Assembly: GCA_023525975.1 (NCBI GenBank)
Contig: CM042020.1
Span: 111,461,207-111,525,206, forward strand
From: Smallanthus sonchifolius
Lineage: Eukaryota > Streptophyta > Magnoliopsida > Asterales > Asteraceae
Direction of reading: 5' to 3'
DNA: 64,000 bases
Made by a program: the position numbers and the translations under genes
Shown here: positions 58,472 through 64,000 of the stretch, in pieces
Layout: every line of letters starts with the position of its first letter
Numbering within the stretch: position 1 is the stretch's first letter
Notes under the pieces: generated by a model
Databases searched by the model: none
Told to the model about the DNA's origin: nothing
What the model saw: the letters and a program-made list of their open reading frames with translations, nothing else

Positions 58472-58643
58472 AAAATTAGTATGACTTTAAACACAAATTT
58501 GTGATCTTATTAAAATTTTTAGAAATTAATTAACTTAATTTCAAATCTTTTGTAGGAGAGCAAACTCAAAAAATAAGTTCAACCCTAAAAGTAAGTCATT
58601 CAAAGCCCTAAAAAGGCATATTACAGGTACCCCCTCCTCCCTC

Positions 58644-61174
58644 ATGGAAGAAGAAGGTTTGCTCGAAGAACAACCATGGCGAGTGCTCGAATTTTACAGT
58701 GGCATAGGTGGCATGGTAACCCTATCTTATCTCTCTACAGTTATGAGTTTTTATATAAATAAATTATGTTTTGGAATAATATTTGAGGCATGAACAGAGA
58801 TATTCGGCGATGAAGGCTGGAGTGAATGCAAAAATGGTTGAAGCTTTCGACATAAACGACTTGGCTAATGATGTGTATGCGCATAATTTCGGGCATCGTC
58901 CATTTCAGGTGAGTCCTTTGACATTTGTAAGTATTAATAATATAGAATTGAAGGTGTAAAAAGTGCTACAAAGTGAAAATTAGATGTGAAAAGCTACTGT
59001 GTGTGTAAATGATGTTGCCAATATGGTTTAGATGCTTATTTTTGGAGGTGAAAATAGGGTAACATACAGACTTTGAGTGCTGCTGATCTTGATCGATACG
59101 AAGCAAATGTGTGGCTTCTTTCTCCGCCTTGCCAGCCTTATACCCGACAAGGTAACATTGTGACACCTTAGGCGAATCCCACATTGTTCTGTTATGTTCT
59201 GACACATCAAATATCACCAACGCGTTATGTGCGTGTTGGCTGTGGATGGGAAGAGAACTCCACAGTTAAACATGCTTGGGTGGTGGGTAAAGCGGATAAT
59301 ATTGGTTGGTATGAGGGGCCGGATGTTACAAACGTTATGATATTTAGTTTGGTTAGTTATAGTTTGTTTCCAAGCTAAGCCTGTGTTTAGGTCTACAGAA
59401 ACAATCTGCTGATGCCCGGGCCTCGTCTTTTCTTAGAATTCTTGAAATCATACCAGAATTGAGGCAACCTCCAGCCATGCTCTTTGTTGAGAATGTTGTT
59501 GGATTTGAGGTTCGGAATCACTTTGAGCTCAATTTGTAATATTTATGCTTACAGATAAATTATTCATTTGCTAAACTATTGTTTTGTTTCAGACATCTGA
59601 TACACATCAAAAGATGATTCAGATACTTGAGGAAAGCCAATTTGTGACACAAGAATTTGTATTAAGCCCCTTGCAGTTTGGAGTGCCATACTCCCGTCCC
59701 CGTTACTTTTGCCTGGTATGCAACATTAATGAACAAATGGATGCAAATCAATGAAAAAGTTAAAATGTGACTATATTTGTTATTTTTACAGGCAAAAAGA
59801 AAACCTTCATCTTTCTGCAACCCGGAATTCAACGGGCAGCTTATTTTTGTGCCAAAACCATTATTTGGTCACAAAGAGAGCACATTGATCAGTGAAAATG
59901 ATCAATTAATAAGCACCTCAAATGATATGCAGCAAACATGCCTTCCTATAGAAATTTTTTTGGAATTTGGAAACTGTATGAACCAGAATACGTTTTCAAT
60001 TGAAGGTTCTTTAAGTCAGTACTTTGTTCCATCAAGCTTGATAGAGAGATGGGGAAGTGCCATGGGTATCCTTGATAGTATTTCGTATACGTTTATAACC
60101 TTGAAATTAGAGCGGGCTAAATGGGTACTTTTGGTCGGGTTGGATGACGGATCAAGATCAAACATGTAGCTTTTGGAACAGGTTGGGTTGGATTGAACCG
60201 AAAATTTTTTGTGTCCAGAAATTTATAGTTTTTATAAATATAGAGTTTGTCAATTACGATTAGAAATTTTATATTATTGCAACATGGTCTATTCATTTGA
60301 GTGATTTAAGAGAATATATGCATTAAAAAATACAATTTGGGGCGACTTTCAACCCATTTACTTTTTTGACCCGTTAAAGATCAAATATAACCTAAATTGA
60401 CCCATTCAAAAGTTGTTCCTTAAATTGGTATAGATATTGTCTATCCTGATTCAAAGCGCTGTTGTTGTTTTACAAAGAGTTATTATCGATATGTGAAGGG
60501 CACTGGCTCCCTTTTGGCTACTATTATGGTAAGTTTCCACAAACATCATATTTCGTTTTTGGTTTTTATAAAATTGGTCATTCTTGTAAAGGGCATTTTT
60601 TTTTCGCTTGTTATAAAAGTACTGGTTAATATCTACAGCCAAAAACAAGAGACAAAACATCATTGGAGGATCTTTGTCTCAGATACTTTACTCCTAGAGA
60701 GGTATGCAGGTTTTATAATCCAATTTATTCTTTTTAATTCTTGTTGGCTTTCTTTATGGTTGTTTCGTTTCACTACATAAGAAAATTATTTTGTAGGTTG
60801 CTAATTTGCATTCTTTCCCTATGGAATTTGGGTTCCCGGAGCATGTAACACTTCGACAACGGTATGTTGATTAAGCCTTTTTTACCCTTGCATTTCTGCA
60901 TGGTGAAGATGCAACTGAACCAGTTTATAATATTTTCCACTAAATCCCTTTTAAAAAAAGAGTTCACTTTTACTTTTGCTGGTCAACACATGAGAAAATC
61001 ACAATTAAAACAGACCTTTGGACGGTTTCATCCCTAATCAAAGATTAATGATTAGTGACTTTTATCGAAGATTAAGCCTGACTGTTTTGTTTCTGCAGAT
61101 ATGCATTGCTGGGGAACAGTTTAAGTGTAGCAGTTGTTGCTCCACTGCTCCATTATCTGTTTAGTGACCCATAG
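58644..61174 (+). CDS. DNMT2: DNMT2-type tRNA (cytosine-5) methyltransferase
   Basis: Ten exons with in-phase GT-AG junctions: 58644-58715, 58798-58908, 59058-59151, 59391-59509, 59593-59715, 59792-60065, 60434-60528, 60639-60701, 60797-60861, 61099-61174. Total 1092 nt, 363 residues plus stop. It transfers methyl from S-adenosylmethionine to C38 of certain tRNAs (family knowledge). Visible motifs: SAM-binding FYSGIGGM (17-24), catalytic SPPCQPYTRQG with Cys86, ENV at 126-128, LQFGVPYSRPRYF, and the DNMT2-specific CFT (276-278) within RCCCFTKSYYRYVKGTGS, then NSLSVAVVAPLL. There is no long regulatory N-terminus, unlike MET1 or CMT enzymes. Length is close to the usual DNMT2. Exon 4 uses the acceptor TGTTTAG/GT. 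Apparently functional. Confidence 0.93.
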
Positions 61175-63050
61175 TCATCATTAAGATTTTGATCATATCT
61201 CATATGTAAAACAGTAAAAGTGCTAGAAGTAGAAGATGATGTTTGAAGTGTTGTTCTAGTTTCTTACTCGATCTTGATCGATAAAAGAACATCTTTTTAT
61301 CATTTTCCTGATCTCTGTCTGTAATCCGTCTGTTAGAACTACCAATTCCCAACAAACCCGACTCAAAATCCCAATCTTTTGAAAAACCCAGTCACAAATT
61401 CGGATAACCGAAATGCTCATCTCACATGATCGAATTTTGGCTCAAAAAACACTAGTCACATAAGTTTTACTTTCTATAGAGATGATAAATGGAATTCAAC
61501 TTTGAGAAGCTGCACATATATCTTTGGTAGATTTGATTATATATTTGCTCAAGCTGACAAATTCAAATGTTGTTCTCAAGATTTGAAGATCAATATTTGA
61601 ATAATTAGACGAATAAATATTTAGATGTGTTCCACAATATCAAATAAAATTGAATAAGAATATCTAATGTTAGAAGTGGCCATTTAAAATCAATGAGTTG
61701 TTAACATATAGACGTGAATCATTTATAAAAACTCAAACTTATCCACTGACATTAGTGGATTTACTCACCAACCGTCCACTAACTTGAAATATTTGGGGTC
61801 TTCTATATTAAATTTCTATTGTAATTGAGTGAGTCTCAATTAGTGTTAGGATTTTTATCTTTAACGTTCTGTTCCTGAGTCCTTTTTAAAGAGAGAAGTA
61901 AAGGGAAGTGGAAAGAAGCCAGAAAATATTTGTGTTCCCGAGTTTTTTTAATAGAAGGAAGTGGAAAGAAACTGAAAAGATCTTGTTCCTGAGCTTTTTA
62001 GTGGAAAGAAGAGAAAATAAGATTTTTAATAACATTCCCTCCTAACTTTCCTCCCAAAATGGACGGATTTGAAGAGAAACGAATATTTTAAAATGTTCCT
62101 TCCATTCGAACTCTGGAACACGTAAATAGATTATATTTTTTTGTTCTCTCCTTAATTCCCTTCTGTTCTCTTTTTTTCTCTCCTTAATTCCCTTTCCATT
62201 ATTTTCTTTCACTTCGACATTTCCCTTACTTTTCTCTCCTTAATTCATTTTCTATTCTTTTCTTTCTCTTATTAAACTCAAGAAACACAACGTAAGTTTC
62301 AAAGAAATATTTGTATCTCCACTACAAATGAACTTTTATAGTTCAACTTCTTTGATTAATAAGAATATTGACACTTCAGTTAAGTATTCAACACCTCTTT
62401 AACAACTTTGGATTATCCATTAAACATTTTTTAACATTTTTTTAATATATGTATATATCTATACTACTATATAAAACACTAGGTTAGAGACCTGTGTACA
62501 ACACGGGGTTGAGTACTAAAAATAATTAAATTTAGAAATCTGTAAATATTTAATTATTTAAATTACGGGTTACATACAATAATCAATAATAAAAAGTTAC
62601 AACAATGAAAAGTTACAACGAAAATGGATGTTGTCGAACGGAGAGGACCCTACACGAGGCTAAATCGGTGAAGACAGGTGAATTAAAATAGAGAATTTGT
62701 GTTAATTGTGTTGTAAAGAGTAAAGGTGTATTTAAGTGAAGGGAATGACGAATTTTAATGCCGTGATTGTTAATTGCTTGGGTATGTTTCCAAAATTTTA
62801 ATATTCATTATGGCGTGATTGATTATTTGATATTAAATGAAACTATTTGGGATTGTTTGATATAAATGAGTTATTATTTGTTGGAATTATGGTATGTTTT
62901 GTATTATAATTTCAACGTTTATTGATTACCTTCCATTATTTAGGAAGATATTAATCAAAAGTCATCCCTCTTTAGAAAATTGTAATTGACTAATTTAGGA
63001 AGAAAATAAAAATTTTGTGAAAGTCACTCAAATTATTTTTTTAACAGCAG
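61175..63050. other. Intergenic DNA with degenerate repeats and a Helitron-like end
   Basis: The DNMT2 3' UTR should occupy the first few hundred bases. At 61871-62025 about three degenerate copies of a unit near 55 bases, TGTTCC(T/C)GAG...AGTGGAAAGAA, are followed by CT-rich DNA. At 62479-62507, read on the minus strand, a hairpin (CCCGTGTTGTACACAGG) followed by CTAG and T looks like a Helitron 3' end; its 5' end was not found. Nothing else was recognised. Confidence 0.4.
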
Positions 63051-63059
63051 TTTGGATCA

Positions 63060-63586
63060 CTGCCCCACCTGATCATCTCCACCACCCTCAGAAGAAAACT
63101 CATCATAAGTGAGAAAATCCTTACTCAACCTGGACCCCCTATTTTTTTTTCACAGATGGACTTGAACCCAAGTTATTTTTGTGCTTAAATAGTTTTCTAA
63201 TCATATAATACATTTAAAAAACATAACATGCTTATCGTTTAGTATTCATAAGGAAAAACAATTGTTATCAATTTTGAAGTTGAAAGTTAAAGCTAAAACA
63301 TTTTGACTTAAGAGTCAAAATTGACTGCATAATTTACACGTTACTAAATAATGTTAAAGATTTATCTAAAAGAAGCCACTTGAACTAATGGCATTGTATC
63401 TTAAAAGAAATCTCTCAAATCGTTGTGGCTCTATTACAACATGTGGAAAGTATGATAATTAAGCTAAGGTTCTAAAAAATTGTTTCACAATCAACTTCGA
63501 GTTGTTATACCTTGCACAAATAAAGGGGGTCACACGACAGAGGCTCATCCATTGTTGCCAGCTTCTTTCGCAAATTCATGATTCTG
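63060..63586 (-). CDS. Possible exons of an unrecognised minus-strand gene
   Basis: Minus strand 63585-63511: after an acceptor-like TTGTTTCAG, an open piece reads IMNLRKKLATMDEPLSCDP and continues to a donor-like AAG/GTATAAC. Minus strand 63150-63062: after ATAG, an open piece includes RLSKDFLTYDEFSSEGGG and stops at TGA, like a final exon. The two could belong to one gene, but I could not reconcile their phase, and I do not recognise the protein. They could also be unrelated or chance. Confidence 0.3.
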
Positions 63587-63839
63587 AAACAATCCAATAA
63601 CAAAAATACAGTATTATAAGCAATATCAGAAATATGTACATTCTTGGTTTTTTTACATTCTAGTTATTTAACTTGAAACATGTAAATTCTAGTTATTAAC
63701 TTAAAACATGTACTAAATCTTTTTCAACTTTTGTTTTGAATCAATCTTTTCCTAACTCAATTCTAAAAACCCACTTGTTAACAAAATTTTAAAAACCCAC
63801 ATAAAAATCTGAATTTAAGCTTCTGGGATAACCCATATC

Positions 63840-64000
63840 TGTTGGAAATTGGCCCCAAGAACACGAACATAAAATTTGATCTCTACCAAGATCGACTGTT
63901 TTATTAATATTGAAAACCAAACCACACTTTACAATTAATCTCTAACCATCTATTTATAATAAACTCTATACTAATCCTAACGCAACTCAAACTCAATTAA
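63840..64000 (-). repeat. Copia-type LTR end, continuing past the window
   Basis: On the minus strand a TATAAATAG box near 63950 is followed by GTTCTTGGGGCCAATTTCCA and a terminal AACA (TGTTGG at 63840 on plus). This resembles the LTR end near 42537. The rest lies beyond 64000. Confidence 0.5.

Noticed and set aside
58644..61174. DNMT2 locus as a chromatin DNA methyltransferase (MET1/CMT/DRM)
   Set aside because: There is no BAH, chromodomain or UBA region, the length is 363 residues, and the CFT motif is specific to DNMT2.
33980..61174. A cluster of functionally linked genes (new system)
   Set aside because: The four intact genes are unrelated housekeeping genes separated by kilobases of repeats, with no shared regulation visible.

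Overview
This is nuclear DNA of a flowering plant. Split genes with GT-AG introns, plant-type mitochondrial uL6 and DNMT2 genes, an AT-rich background and nested LTR retrotransposons, MULEs, hAT elements, Helitrons and SINEs all say so. The repeat style (TGTAACATCCC-type Gypsy LTRs, Mutator-like ends reading GAGTAAACTCCGGTTTTAG) fits a eudicot, plausibly Asteraceae; the family is an inference, and I cannot name a species.

Layout. (1) 1-5.0 kb: a decayed fold-back with a hAT element in its loop, two tRNA-type SINEs, a Helitron carrying a small TIR insertion, and a 1.46-kb Mutator-like element. (2) 5.04-30.88 kb: one continuous retrotransposon nest. Outer element A (two LTRs, only about 0.6 kb inside) holds insertion E in its left LTR and a solo LTR, B, in its right LTR. 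B holds chromovirus D, and a duplicated copy of B holds element C, an Athila-like gag-protease element with two nearly identical LTRs. Target-site duplications and empty-site comparisons inside the window order the events. Every coding frame in the nest is broken. (3) 31-43.5 kb: gene-poor, with a hAT transposase relic, an intact single-exon gene for a ribosomal-L1-domain protein, a tandem duplication, two fragments of a CPP/TSO1-type CXC gene, a second large Mutator-like element, and a complete hAT element whose transposase has one frameshift. (4) 43.5-46.5 kb: an intact nine-exon acyl-protein-thioesterase-like gene (minus strand) with a Helitron in its last intron. (5) 47-54 kb: a TRIM retrotransposon with two DNA transposons in its left LTR, a CACTA remnant interrupted by a hAT element, a third Helitron copy, an Au-type SINE and a small Mutator-like MITE. 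(6) 55.4-61.2 kb: mitochondrial ribosomal protein uL6 (minus), a hAT element, and an intact ten-exon DNMT2 tRNA cytosine methyltransferase gene (plus). (7) 61.2-64 kb: mostly unannotatable, with possible exons of an unknown minus-strand gene and the start of a Copia-type LTR at the edge.

The four host genes (L1-domain protein, thioesterase, uL6m, DNMT2) are unrelated housekeeping genes and form no pathway or cluster. I found no new multigene system. The value of the window lies in its resolvable insertion history, pol-less or coding-less retroelements, family-specific hairpin clusters inside LTRs, and transposons sitting in or beside intact genes.
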